From assembly GCA_013076295.1 (NCBI GenBank), contig RQOL01000616.1, positions 4,120,392 to 4,184,391 of the forward strand: a stretch of DNA of 64,000 bases, given 5' to 3'. The notes under the pieces are model-generated. The model saw only the letters and a program-made list of their open reading frames with translations. It made no database searches and was not told the origin of the DNA. Numbering within the stretch: position 1 is the stretch's first letter; the number at the start of each line of letters is the position of its first letter. This document shows positions 1-11,820 of this stretch, piece by piece. Source of the DNA: Sanderia malayensis (taxonomy: Eukaryota; Cnidaria; Scyphozoa; Semaeostomeae; Pelagiidae). The position numbers and the translations under genes are program-made.

Positions 1-540
1 CATATACGCTCCTGCGCAGTACCGATAACTATGCTACTGCGCATACTGACCACCTTTCCCCTCCGCATGACGAAGCCTTAGCCCTAACCCTAACCCTAGC
101 CCTAACCCTAGCCCTAGGCCTATGTATCAGCCATCGGCACGTCATATAAGCTCCTGCGCAGTACCGATAACTATGCTACTGCGCATACTGACCACCTTTC
201 TCCTCCGCATGACGTATGCTTAGCTTAGCCCTAACCCCAGCCCTAACCTTAAGGCCTATGTATCAGCCAACGGCACGTCATATACGCTCCTGCGCAGTAC
301 CGATAACTATGCTACTGCGCATACTGACCACCTTTCTCCTCCGCATGACGTATGCTTAGCTTAGCCCTAACCCCAGCCCTAACCTTAAGGCCTATGTATC
401 AGCCAACGGCACGTCATATACGCTCCTGCGCAGTACCGATAACTATGCTACTGCCCATAATCAACACCTTTCTTCTCCGCATGACGTAGCCTCAGCCCTA
501 GCCCCAGCCCTAACCCTAACCCTAGGGCCTATGCATCAGC
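1..540. repeat. Subtelomere-like satellite (about 136-142 bp units) with CCCTAA motifs
   Basis: About four tandem copies of a unit containing CTCCTGCGCAGTACCGATAA begin near 1, 143, 279 and 415. Each is followed by degenerate runs of CCCTAA/CCCTAG/CCCCAG. A truncated copy recurs near 683-730. The C-rich strand reading 5' to 3' at the left edge is the orientation expected near a left chromosome end, but the telomere motifs are short and imperfect, so this is a subtelomeric or interstitial satellite rather than a true telomere. Confidence 0.8.
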
Positions 541-1393
541 AACAAATACCTGAAGACGAGTAAAGCTCGAAACGTTGTATATGTATTTACTTCTTTTGCA
601 CATATTAAATTACCTAAACATTAAATTTGTTGCTTTATATTTTGAAATGATGTGCTGAACGGAAACAATTTGGATTTTCCTATGCATCAGCCAACGGCAC
701 GTCATAAACGCTGCTGCGCAGTAGCTATGAATTTGTTGTTTCGGAGAGGAGCAAGCATTAAATTAGGGGGCGTGAGACTCCAAGTCTGGGTTTGCAGTCA
801 AAATCTCTCAGCATATTTCTCTTGACCGGAGGAAATTTTACTAAGATTTCAGGAATTTTGTCAAATTTCGAATTGAAAGAACTATTTTTATTGTAATCTA
901 AACCTCCTTAATCATGGGTGTGTTTTTCACTCCGGGGCGTATAATGAAATGGAGAATGTAAGACACAGACATCCTGTAAAGGTCAGGTTGTCAGGGAAAT
1001 GGCTTTCTTTTCACGTGGTTTGCAAGTCGCCTGAACATAATACGCAGGTTAAAGGCCTTACAAGATCAAAAGGCAAAACAGTACAATGGTAATGAATCTA
1101 ATAAGACTTCATTCGAGAAAACACCTTCAAAATGCCCAGTGCGTGATGCGTGGTGGAGAACGACAATGAAAAGTGGGCGTTTTTCATAGGATTATTACGT
1201 CATGGCCATTCTAATTGGACACAAAGTATTTGCTCAATCAAAATATTAGTAAGCCAAGCCTGAACAGCAGCCATAAATGGGCAAGGCGAGGTTCGAGATT
1301 TGATCAAACTGCAAACAGATCGAAAGAAACCACCAAAGAAGCTGACATCTTGTAAGATTCAAGAACTTTCTAAGACCTCCCAAGGGAATAAGA
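541..1393. other. Non-coding stretch upstream of the PET-LIM gene
   Basis: No convincing ORF is present. It holds a partial satellite copy (about 683-730), a short hairpin-bearing motif near 550-590 discussed in the findings, and presumably the promoter and 5' UTR of the gene that starts at 1394. No TATA box or other element could be assigned with confidence. Confidence 0.5.
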
Positions 1394-4300
1394 ATGGATG
1401 ACTACAAACGTCTCGAGTTTATTCAGCTCCAATCAACACTTGGTCGTGAGCAGGTAATGTGTGCGAGTTATCTTGATTTGAAGATCTCTCTGACATGCTG
1501 AGTTAATTAATTATTTCCAGATGTATTGCAAACAAGAAGGGATATTTCTAGGAATTTCCTAACAGACCTTTCTAAAGCACATGGAAGTACAGCAGATTTA
1601 AGAAGTTTAGGCAGCTGTTATTAATCTTGTGTTTTTGTTTGGGATCAAAATAGCAAATGAGCAGCTGAGAGGATGATAATTTGTTGAGGGTGCAAATAAA
1701 CGATTTATTCCCACATTTTCCCAGATAACACTAGTTCTCGATCTAAACGTGACACGACCGAAAAAGAGAGCCACAATTTACCACCCATATAATACGAGAA
1801 GGAATCTCTTCTGGGTTGGGCCTACGTTTTGCTCGCTCTATTTCGTCTTCCTGTGTGCTATTTATTGATATTGCAAACAATACCAGAGAATTTTTATTAT
1901 TCTCGTTCAATATCGTTGTTGTTTACTGCAGTTCACAGGATTCGAGCATGAAGGACTTGAAGGTATATCTTGCTTAAACTGTAGAGATGGCTGTCCTGGA
2001 TTTGCGAGACACCCTTGGAGGTAAACTTATAAAAATGTAATAATAAATTTGACCATCTGTTCTTCTAGGATTTAATTCATTTATAGTTTCGAACTTGTTA
2101 ATACATGCATGAATTATACTTTTGCAAACAGAAGAGGCTGTGGAAATTGCAAGTGTGGCTTTTGGGAGCATGAGCTGCCTGATGGTGCAGGGGGACACCC
2201 CTTTGATCGAATTTGCTTTGAAGAAACAATGCCTGCACTTACTTCCGAATATGATAATGCAAAGAGGGAAGGTTATGCATGGGTACCAAGAGGTCTAAGA
2301 AGTGCAGGGGTAAGGTTTATTACTGTATCACCACTGTTTTATTAAGTTCTTTATTTCAGGTACCGTAAATCCAAGAATAAGCCCCCACCTTTGAATAAGC
2401 CCTCCCCTAGAATAAGCCCCCCCCTAGAATAAGCCCCCATCCTGATAATCATTTGCAAGGATATTGAGCCCAAGTTTCCAGACATTGAAGTTGTTTAGTG
2501 ATTGTATTGCAAATAACAGCAAGTTTAAACCAATAACTTCATTGATTGGCTGCATTGTATAGCTTTTATTTTGCTTAACATTGAACAATAATCAGACTAA
2601 AATTTCATTTTTGCATATATAAGCCCCTGGCAGGCTTATTCGAGGATTTACGGTATTGCCTTGTGAAGAGTCTGTGTAGTTGCAGCATACATTTTGACAA
2701 TAGAAAGCTAAATTATGGACAATCTTCTGCACTATTTTAGATTGCAAACTTCATGGAGCAGCTGCCGAGTGAGAAAGTGCCAAGCAGAAGAGGTGACAGC
2801 GGATCGTACAGAGTAAGACAGCTCTTCTACCAATTACCAAGACAAGATTTTTCTCCCAAGTATGCGAAATTTCTCAAAGAAGAAGCAAAGCCATCATTTC
2901 TTTCACTCAGCGAAGAAAGAGCTTTGGATGGAGTTGGAATAGGTATGTTAGCACCCACCCATCACAAATAGCCAGGAAAACTGGCAAACATGTATAACTT
3001 CAAGGATATAAGCCATTAATGATTCATTTCTGGGGAACTCCTATATCAGTGTTAAGGTTTTAAAACGCTTAGGTACTTTGGGACAAAGATATTATTTTTA
3101 ACTGTATCTTTTACCCTGGAAACTCTTACCATTTAGCTGCTGTCCGTGGAATACTGTCAATGTCTAAACAATGTAACCATTGCCGTGCGTATATCAGTAG
3201 TGGTGAATCAGGTGTCTTTACTGAGAGAGGAGGTAGCAGCATCTGTTGGCATCCGCAATGCTTTGTCTGCAATCATTGCCAGGAGCTGTTGGTTGATCAT
3301 GTCTACTTCTTCCGCAATGGACAGGTTTACTGCGGGAGGCACTATTCAGAGATGAAGAAGCCACGCTGTGGAGGATGCGATGAGGTATACCTTTGTTAAC
3401 ATTTCCCAGGCCCGTCGAGAGCCAGCTCAGGCCCTGGGGCTTTAAACAAATAAACGGCTATTTTAAAATTGCTTTGCGTCAGCAAAAATTTTTGTCAGTC
3501 CTTCTTGAGACCAGGGCCCCGGGAATTTACCCCGGCTAGCCCCCTCTCGACGGTACTGACGTTTCCTATAGTTTCAAGTCTTATTGTCATACTCCTATCA
3601 TTCTTGCATTTTTCCTGCTGTAAAATAACATATTTGATTATCTTATCAAGTTGATATATGTCGGAGAGCTCACAAAAGCTATTGACAAGTCTTGGCACAT
3701 CGAACACTTTGCCTGCTATCACTGTGATGTTCCACTGACTGGCAAAAAGTACATCATCAATAAACATCAGCCGTTCTGTCAGAGATGCTTTACTGAAAAC
3801 ATTGCTCATAAATGTTACAGCTGTAAGAAGCCTATTGGTCCAGACAGCAAGGACATGTTCGTCAAAGATAAGCACTATCATAAGGAGTGTTTGGTTTGCT
3901 CAAAATGTCATTCACAATTGGTGAGTGAATCTAATTGTCTATTGAAGCAATGCAGTCCTAGCTATAGCTATTTTTCTGTATACATAATACTGTCTTAGCA
4001 TTGAATTTTTCTGCACTAATGGTTTTTTAAGCTAACAGCAAAGAGTAGCATTTTATGGGAGCTTTAAAGACCATTGTTTGAGATCAAATTGTAATTGTAC
4101 TGCTACAGAACTCTCTCGAAAACATCCCAGACACTTCAAGACCAAACGAATGCAATTATCATTTTATTGTTGCAGGAGAGTCAGACTTTCGTTTATGTCA
4201 ACAATGAGCTGGTCTGCAATAGATGTCGTGGAACAGAGCCCCCAAGAGTTTGTGCAGGTTGCAACAGACAGTTCTTGCCTGAAGAAAAGAAAATTGGAGT

Positions 4301-4995
4301 TAAAGAGAACAATGAATACTATCACGAGCTCTGTTTTCTGTGCTCACGATGCAATTTGCCAATTGGAACGCAAAAATTCGTCCGCACAGGTCCTGGGACA
4401 CAGACTTGTAATTCATGTTACCAATCAAACCTTCAAGTAAGCAACTCTATTTTTTCACCGTTTATTAATCACTGGACGAAACAAGGAGATATTAATGAGG
4501 GTTTTTTTGTTCAAGGAATGCTTCAAATGTGGTTTGGCTATCGAAGGCAATGTTGTGAGATTTGAGAACATGCCATACCACATAGAATGCTTCATTTGCC
4601 AGCAATGTCGAACCCCGTTGTCAGGTGAACAAATGTGGCATTTTTTTCTTCCTTACTACTGCATTCGTTTTTTATCGATTGTGACATTATTGCTGCATCT
4701 GCAATTTGTAAAATCAATGAAAAAAAGAAGAACATCACATTACTATTCTCTTTGGTTAGGTTTGGAGTTTTACAAACAAGATGAGAAGCCTTATTGCGAG
4801 CCTTGCTACATGAGGTATTTCGGCAAACGTTGTGCCACATGTTACAAAGCCATTAAAGGGAATACAAAGTTCATTGATTATGGTGGAGAATTCCACCACG
4901 ATGATTGTTTTGTTTGCTCAATGTGCTATTGCCCATTGGCTGGTGCAAAGTTCGTTGTCAGAAGTGGCAATAGATTGTGCACCAACTGCAAGTGA
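1394..4995 (+). CDS. Lmpt: PET plus six-LIM domain protein (LIMPETin/Limpet type)
   Basis: Nine exons: 1394-1453, 1932-2020, 2132-2309, 2741-2942, 3137-3384, 3651-3920, 4176-4436, 4516-4624, 4760-4995. Phases agree throughout and give about 550 aa. Residues 1-75 resemble the testin N-terminus, with a cysteine-rich NCKCG motif. A PET domain follows (about 76-176, with YAWVPRGL and SYRVRQLFYQLP). Six LIM zinc-binding domains run from about residue 189 to the C-terminus, each with the CxxC...HxxCFxCxxC ligand pattern; several are split by introns. Prickle and testin have three LIM domains and FHL proteins four and a half, so PET plus six points to the LIMPETin class. LIM proteins of this type are scaffolds at actin, muscle or adhesion structures; that role is inferred from the family. 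The start ATG follows an A-rich context and opens the only exon in phase with the testin-like exon 2. Upstream untranslated exons cannot be excluded. Confidence 0.85.
2363..2653. mobile_element. MITE with TA target duplication in intron 3 of the PET-LIM gene
   Basis: The ends are inverted repeats: CCGTAAATCC at the left and GGATTTACGG at the right, with similarity continuing for about 20 bp (AATAAGC on both sides). TA dinucleotides flank both ends, as in Tc1/mariner-type non-autonomous elements. The interior carries short tandem copies of a GAATAAGCCCCC-like motif. There is no coding capacity. Confidence 0.7.
3411..3554. mobile_element. Candidate short inverted-repeat element in intron 5 of the PET-LIM gene
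   Basis: CCGTCGAGAG at 3412-3421 is mirrored by CTCTCGACGG at 3544-3553. GC-rich subterminal blocks (GGCCCTGGGGC and CCAGGGCCCC) are also roughly inverted. GC content is much higher than in the surrounding intron. No clear target-site duplication was found, so the element class is not assigned. Confidence 0.5.
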
Positions 4996-6686
4996 CATTG
5001 TTAACCTCGCCTGTGTTTTTGAGACAATTGATTGCTTGAGAACTCGTTTTCGTATCGCTGTTGTTTGCATAGTGCTGCTTTTGATTTGTGCTTGCTGTGT
5101 GCAATACACCTTGTACAGCGTGTAATAAAAGAGGGAGACGATTGTCTATACCCAGCATAAAGATAGATGTGATTGGATCTAGTTTAGAACCTACTGATTA
5201 AGATGTTTTGAACGGTTGCCAAAAACAAATATAAATTCATATTGAATGAGCTTTAACAACAGGGTATATTGCCTCAGCACAAATTTAACATTAGAATGCA
5301 TTGAAATATTTTGTTATATTAAGTCGAGTATCGACGTATGTTTTTTATAGCTTTTCAATTTAAATATTTTTTGGTGTGAAAATAGAATTACAAGAGAAAG
5401 AATTGCAAATTGATCTTGAATTGTTGAACTGATTGCCTTCATGTTGTTTGCTTCTTAAGTTGTTTATTGTCATTACTATTATTTAACGTAACGAATTGTC
5501 TGCCGGGGAAGTTGGCAACAAAACTCAATTTGCAAGGATGCAAAGAGTCTAAAAGTCGTTTGCTTGCAAATATTTTTATCTCTCTACCATGCTTAACATT
5601 TCAAGGGCTGGAAATTTAGAAGCTTGCTTATTTTGTAAGTGATGACTCTTCTTGATTGTTCCAGATTTAAAGAAACATTGTGATTTAAGTGGATAGCTTT
5701 ACATATGGGTTGTATTCAGCTGTTGCTCTATTGGAAGAAACTACGACTGACTCACAAGACTATTGTTCCTTTGTTGTTTGCATTGATTACAAGACTATTG
5801 TAGTGCATTCTCTCTTCTAAGACCAACTGATTTGCTTTCTCTCTTCCGACAAGAGAAATAATATCGAATTCACATCTCATCACCATTATCATTTTTGCAT
5901 TGCGGTAAAGGCTCTATATCTCATTCATGTCAAGAATTTCTATGATATCGACTGATTATGAAGATATGAGGTAAAGTTTTTGCTTTGAGAAAAACTTAAT
6001 CCGATCGGCAAGCTTTCAAGTTTATATGTTAAAAATTCTCAAAGAGAATCGTGCGCTGGAAAATGGCTTGTGGTGCGACAGATGCCTTGATCTTGATGTA
6101 CAGTTGTTGAAATTTTAAATTCTATTAAATGATGTGCATAATGTTGCTTGGAAATATACAGATATCTAGATTTTCGATATCAAGACGAAACAAACTAAGC
6201 TGCATTTAAATGAAAAATTGATGAGACTTTGGCTGAAACTTAAAGGATATTTTTCTATTATTTTACCGCAGACGTCTTCTTTTTTGGAACCGATTCTTCA
6301 ATCTCTTTTATTCTTTTTGGAAATCATTATGATACAACTAAATTTTCAGGGCGTTCCAAGTATTTAATACATTACCACCAAATCTGAAAAATGGGAACTC
6401 AATTGTAAACTTCATAAACAAATATAGAAACATTATTTTGATTTTTAAAACTTGAGATTTTAAACTTTTAAAAATTGTAAAGATCCTATATTATTTTCTA
6501 CGACTTTTTGTAAGACAAGTCCTTCATTTATATCATTTATTCTTAGCTGACCAAGCAAACCTTTATAAATATTGATTTATTAGCTATTGCTATCAATATA
6601 GCTTAAAAGAACTAGAGTTTTCTTGATGATTGATATTGTATTGTGCTCGTATATTCTATTGTAATTTGTATCAGTGGACCATATGC
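4996..6686. other. 3' flank of the PET-LIM gene and AT-rich intergenic DNA
   Basis: The 3' UTR begins at 4996. Downstream to the hAT insertion the sequence is AT-rich with no ORF or RNA gene that I can support. Confidence 0.5.
5124..5129 (+). terminator. Polyadenylation signal AATAAA of the PET-LIM gene
   Basis: A canonical AATAAA lies about 130 bases after the stop codon at 4993-4995. Confidence 0.6.
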
Positions 6687-6694
6687 CTTTTGCT

Positions 6695-9600
6695 CAGGGA
6701 TGCCGGAACAGGGGGGGCAAGGGGGGCGGCTGCCCCCCTTGCCCTTTCATGAGGGGGAGCAGGGGGGCGAGAAGTGCCCTTTTTGAATTATTACGGCTTT
6801 TTTGCTTTACATCAAGACGTATTGTGGTCAACGATCGCCATTGGTATTTAATTGAAACAGCAGATTAGATACAGCATAGCACCATGATATACAATATAAT
6901 AAAGCAAATCATTGGATGTTGAAGACAAAGGAAAAGGTGTCAAAACATCGCAAAAGAAGTGAAAGAGAATCGTTTTAACCCAAAGCATACACGGTTTTTT
7001 TTATAAGGAACCCAGGTCAAGGACTAGTTCTTAACGTTTCTTGTTTTGCGACCTCTCTTGACCAAACGGTAGTAGTGAAAGGTTCTTAAAAGCTCTTTAA
7101 GTTTTAATTATGTGTTTAGTGGTTTTATTTTTATGGGAGCACAATCATGGCTATCATATACAGAGACAGTATGGCAGGAAGCAACTCAATTAAACACTTG
7201 ATACATGCCTAGCAAAGAATCTGTGCGAGTTTTGAATACAAATGAATGTCATTGTTTGCCGTTATAGAAATGTTTAGAATTGAAAGGAGCCGGAAACAGG
7301 AAGATATTGCAAAACTAATTAGGGCAAAACAAAATTTTATCTCAAATCAAATGATTTTTTGAAAGGCACAGTGAAGGATAGATCGCTAAAATGCCAAGAA
7401 AAGAAAGAATTAAAGAATCAAAAAATAAGCAATATAAGGAAGCTGCTAAAGCAAAAGGTCAAACGAAAATAAGCTCAAGCTTCTTTCGGCGGCCAGCAGC
7501 CAGTGAACAGTCAAGTCAAGAGATAGAAACTGATGCACACACTTCTACTCAATCGACAAATATTGAAGGAAATATAAATATTTGCATCGAGGAAACTGAA
7601 GAACAAAACGAAGAAGAGTGGATAAAATTATCAGAAGAATTTACATCTAAAGACAAAGCGTTGAGTGAAAAAAATGGCAGATATTTTCTAGTCGAATGGA
7701 TGAAAATTTATCCATGGTTAATGTACAGCCGAGAAAAAAAATCAGCTTTCTGCAATATTTGTTTCAACTTTTTGGAAAAGAAATCAATTGGAAAAACTGT
7801 GTTTAGCGCTGGAGGAGATGGATTTTCAAATTGGAAAAAAGCGTCCCAGAAACTCAAAGATCATAATGAAAGTGATATCCACAAGTATGCAGAAAGACGA
7901 AAGATAGTGCATGAAGGAGAAGAACCAACAATTTCCAAACGGATTGACTCGATGAATGAAGAACTCAAGAGAAAGCGCAGAGAGGGGCTTATTGCTCATC
8001 TATGCACATTGAAGACCGTATTACGTCAAGGGATTGCCATCAGACGAGTGGATGACGAGGAGTCTAATTTGATTCAGTTTAATATTGACAAAGCTAATCA
8101 TGTCCCTGGTTTAAAGTTACTCTTGAAAGAAAAGCGCTTTTTGTCCCATGATATTGTTCAAGAACAAGAATCAATGTTAATTTTGAAAGCAAGAAGGCAA
8201 CTTATCTCCAAAGTGAGCGCAAGCAATTATTTCTCGATCATTGCTGACGAGTCTGCAGATATTTCGAAAAAGGAACAGCTCTCTGTATCATTTCGCACAG
8301 TGTCTGATAGGTATGAAATCATGGAGGATTTTATTGGGGTCATGCATTGCTCAAGAGGCCTATCTGCAGATGCTTTACTTGATTATGTGAAAGACATTCT
8401 TCTGAGATGTGGCCTAGACAAGGCAAACCTGGTTGGGATGGGGTTTGATGGGCCCTCAGTGATGAAAAAGCTAGCAAGAGATGTAAAAGATTATGCAGGA
8501 GCGCAAGCATTATACGTTCATTGCCTGGCACACTGCACAGAGCTCATTATTAAGGATGCGGTTGAAGTATCACATTTATTAAGCGATGCCCTGGATTTAT
8601 GCCAAGATTTATATGCATTTGTCGGTGCCTACCCGAAAAGAGTTCTCCTTTTTGACGAAATTCAGAAAAAAGAAACAGAGCTAGAAATATCAAATAGATC
8701 TATATCCTCCTTCGGTTCAAAGCCAGTAAATCTGAAGAGTTTGTCCCAAACACGTTGGACGAGCATGGGTAGAGCTGCTAAGGTCATAATTGAGAAGCAT
8801 GCAGAGTTAAGAGCTACACTGCAAGAAATATCAGAGGATCGAGGCAACAGTGGCCATGTTAAAGCACAAGCACAAGGCTTAGAAGCAAAGCTTTCTTCCT
8901 ATAAAATGATGTTTTCCATCGTATCACTCTATGACATTATCGTAGTTATGGAAAAGTTGTCCAAAGAATTGCAAGCAGTGGATAACTCTGCCGATTACGC
9001 ATCCTATAGTATTGAGAAAACTGTTACTAAGTTTCACGCAATGAGATCCAACGAAGAGTATGTCCATATTCTTCACAAAATGGAAAAATTTGGAAATTTG
9101 GTACAGGAAAAGGATCAGCCATCAAGGAAAAGAAAAATGCCATCACGACATTCAGATTTTGTTGTGTACGCTGAGGGACTGGGAAATACAGAAAGCACAT
9201 CAACCTCATCAGACCAACTAAAAATGAAACATTTTGAAGCATTGGACGCAATTTTAGAGGGTATCAATACACGGTATAGCCAAACTGACATTAAATTGTT
9301 GAAATCAATGGAGAGTATGTTGCTTTCAGCGGCAAATAGAGAGCCGCACCCTGTGGATGATTTTACTGCAGTCACAGAAAAATATCATGCGTTTTTTGAT
9401 CAAGAAATATTAAAGGAAGAATTGGGAGAAATACCGTTCGTGATAAAAATGCACAATGCCTCAGCACCTCAAGGCTCCCTCATTAAGCGTGTAACACGAG
9501 TTGCCACGTTATGTGATTTGCTCAATGGAAATGAGTCGGCGAAAAAGTCATGCCCAAGCGTTCATGAATTGATAAAGCTCTATCTGTCAGTGCCACTAAG

Positions 9601-10056
9601 CTCAGCAACTGCAGAGCGTACGTTCAGCGTGATGAGAAGGTGCAAAACGTGGCTGCGAGCACAAACAGAAGGAAATCACCTCAATAATATTATGTTTGCA
9701 ACAATACATAAACAATTGATGGATGATATTGATGTGCCAAAGGTTGCAAGCGAGTTTGTCGGAAAAACAGAACAAAGAAGAAATTACTTTGGTGCATTCA
9801 ATTAGAACCGTTTTGCCGGCTGTACTTCTTATTTTCCTAATTTAGTTACAACATTTTGTTATAAAACTATCGTTCTGTTCATTTATCAAATATGTTTAAC
9901 ACAGGAGCGCTGTTAAACAATTTGCGTTCACAGTTAACACTATATAGCGTTTCGTTTTTAATATGCCACGCCCAAATCTTTTCCGTATGCCACGCCCAAA
10001 AATGCCCTTTCAAAAAGTTTGACCCCCTGTGCCCCAGTGTGCTTCCGGCATCCCTG
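6695..10056 (+). mobile_element. Apparently complete hAT DNA transposon with 8-bp target-site duplication
   Basis: The left end CAGGGATGCCGGAA (6695-6708) is the exact reverse complement of the right end TTCCGGCATCCCTG (10043-10056). The octamer CTTTTGCT is present directly before (6687-6694) and directly after (10057-10064) the element, which is the 8-bp duplication typical of hAT insertion. The 3362-bp element contains one uninterrupted transposase ORF (7391-9805) on the + strand. A G/C-rich block lies just inside the left end. Perfect ends, a perfect target duplication and an intact ORF together imply recent insertion. Confidence 0.93.
7391..9805 (+). CDS. hAT-family transposase (TTF zinc finger, DUF4371, hAT dimerisation domain)
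   Basis: A single 804-aa ORF with no introns catalyses cut-and-paste movement of the surrounding element. From N to C: a basic region; a TTF-type zinc finger (about 105-165, CNIC at 121-124 with downstream histidines near 158 and 165); a DUF4371-like RNase-H-fold core; and a C-terminal hAT dimerisation domain (about 720-790, with LYLSVPLSSATAERTFSVMR). Candidate catalytic acids are D286 (ADESADIS), D353 (GFDGPSVM) and E742 (TAERTFS), matching the spacing logic of hAT DDE transposases. It resembles the ZMYM1-like transposase-derived proteins of animals. No stop or frameshift was seen, so it may still be active. The start ATG is the first in frame and is preceded by ATCGCTAAA. Confidence 0.9.
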   Translation: MPRKERIKESKNKQYKEAAKAKGQTKISSSFFRRPAASEQSSQEIETDAHTSTQSTNIEGNINICIEETEEQNEEEWIKLSEEFTSKDKALSEKNGRYFLVEWMKIYPWLMYSREKKSAFCNICFNFLEKKSIGKTVFSAGGDGFSNWKKASQKLKDHNESDIHKYAERRKIVHEGEEPTISKRIDSMNEELKRKRREGLIAHLCTLKTVLRQGIAIRRVDDEESNLIQFNIDKANHVPGLKLLLKEKRFLSHDIVQEQESMLILKARRQLISKVSASNYFSIIADESADISKKEQLSVSFRTVSDRYEIMEDFIGVMHCSRGLSADALLDYVKDILLRCGLDKANLVGMGFDGPSVMKKLARDVKDYAGAQALYVHCLAHCTELIIKDAVEVSHLLSDALDLCQDLYAFVGAYPKRVLLFDEIQKKETELEISNRSISSFGSKPVNLKSLSQTRWTSMGRAAKVIIEKHAELRATLQEISEDRGNSGHVKAQAQGLEAKLSSYKMMFSIVSLYDIIVVMEKLSKELQAVDNSADYASYSIEKTVTKFHAMRSNEEYVHILHKMEKFGNLVQEKDQPSRKRKMPSRHSDFVVYAEGLGNTESTSTSSDQLKMKHFEALDAILEGINTRYSQTDIKLLKSMESMLLSAANREPHPVDDFTAVTEKYHAFFDQEILKEELGEIPFVIKMHNASAPQGSLIKRVTRVATLCDLLNGNESAKKSCPSVHELIKLYLSVPLSSATAERTFSVMRRCKTWLRAQTEGNHLNNIMFATIHKQLMDDIDVPKVASEFVGKTEQRRNYFGAFN

Positions 10057-10359
10057 CTTTTGCTTCAAGAGCGCTCGACTTTAACCTTTTTTAATTAAAT
10101 CAATGTCACACCAGTAATTTACTCTGAAGACATAAGTTCCCCTAAAAAGGATGCCAAAACCCCAGAAAGCCAACTACCAAACCTATGGAAGGATTTGATG
10201 ATTTTCCTATTAAAACTTGTTTCTTATTATTTCAAAATTGTCCGAGTCTTCCTGATATAGTGACCTGGTTCACAATTGAGCAAGTGAGACAACGTGTCTA
10301 TGACCTGTCATGCTTTTATTATATTCTCAATGTAGGGATTTGCTTTGCTCTGGTTTCAG

Positions 10360-10559
10360 ACCTTGAAGCAGCTCGAGAAAATTGTCTTAGCGAATTAGAA
10401 TTAAAACTCAGTAAACCAGCAATGGGAAATGCGATTAAACAGCAATCTATTGAGACAAGAATGGATTTGCTTATGCAATTCGGTTGCTACAGCAGTCGGC
10501 GTAAGCAGCTTACAAATTGCAACGGTTCGCTGCAAAATGCCTCAACTAAATCGTATTAA
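10360..10559 (+). CDS. Orphan terminal-exon-like ORF, unrecognised
   Basis: A splice acceptor (TGGTTTCAG at about 10351-10359) precedes a 65-codon open frame ending at TAA 10557-10559. The encoded peptide (starting DLEAAREN) is polar and helix-prone, with composition closer to protein than to translated junk. No upstream partner exon with matching phase was found, and the hAT insertion lies immediately upstream, so it could be the 3' remnant of a gene. No family recognised. Confidence 0.3.
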
Positions 10560-11715
10560 CTGTGCTGCACCTATTTGCTGAGAGTGTGTGTTTTGCTGCA
10601 TTGTGTTTTGGATTGAGACCTAATCTGATATATTCACGCAAAGCCAGCCAATTTTCAGTTCTCCTACATGAAGCATCTTTGACTCGCTGTCTCCAGTTTA
10701 GTCTTCTGATTTGAGTATACTACTGTTTATGCTTGGCTTAATCACAGAGTATTGTCGAAATGCTCTTACCAACAAGAGCTATGCAAGTTATTGTCCTTTA
10801 ATCTTGTAAAAACTAACACGTTCGTCAGTAGCCTACTGACTAACAAAAGTCCAACAGTTTTAATGGGGGTCAAACGCTAAACGAGGCAAAGCATTGCAAT
10901 TCAAAATACCAATTTACCAAAAGCGGGAATGCAATTAGGCATTTGTTAGGAGAATTATAGGTACACCCTATACAGTGACGGCTGCTGCACCCTTGCATTA
11001 GTGCCAAATAATTCTCTTAAATAATAATTAAACTTGTACAATTAGATGAATGATTCGGCAGATTCTTCTTTGTCATCTTCACAGTTGGCAGAACAAGAAA
11101 CCACTTAAGGAAAAATTATGCTTGATTAACAAACTATCAACTTCGGAATTTGATTCAGGTGATGGAGCTTGCAAGAAATTCTTTTAAAATAATTCCTACA
11201 TGTGTTCCAGTCATTCAAATGTCTTTTGATTAAGCGAAGGGACATTGTGAGCCAACATTGCTCAAAACATGTCATCATGGTATTAATGAAGATCACTTTA
11301 TTCTGCGTCTTCAACTACATCTCGTGTTTTAAGGATGCGAGAAAAGAATGATGGTGCAACTCACAATCGGTAGAAATGGCAGGCCTTGTGAAGTTGCCCA
11401 TATCTGAATAAAGTTGATAGCAGCTCTTGTTAATTGGCAATTCTTGTTATATGCAGACAGCTGCAAAAGTAAGTGCCATAATGACCTTTGATATTGCGTA
11501 CTAACTTTCCAAAAGCTTATAAAGCCTAAGCTCCAAAAGACTTTTTGGAGGTTAGGCTTAACCGAATTACTAGAAAAATGGCAGTTGCATACCCTTACCC
11601 TGCATATGAAATTCAAAGGGTAACGCACATGTATGTCCCCCAGTTTACCTTTAAAAGGGAAGAACAGAATGCAGGCACTTGTGTGTGTGTGATCCTTAAA
11701 TAAGGTTTTAGCAGG

Positions 11716-11820
11716 TATATCACCTTTAAAGTATTTAATACCTTTCACAGTTTGTATTATGACAAATTATATCACCTTTAAAACATGCAATACCTTTCAA
11801 TGTCTGTATTATGACAAAAT
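11716..11820. repeat. Two-copy 52-bp tandem duplication
   Basis: TATATCACCTTTAAA begins at 11716 and again at 11768. Both copies continue through AATACCTTTCA and TGTATTATGACAAA with few differences. Confidence 0.7.

Noticed and set aside
1..540. True chromosome-end telomere
   Set aside because: CCCTAA units are few, degenerate and interrupted by a complex satellite.
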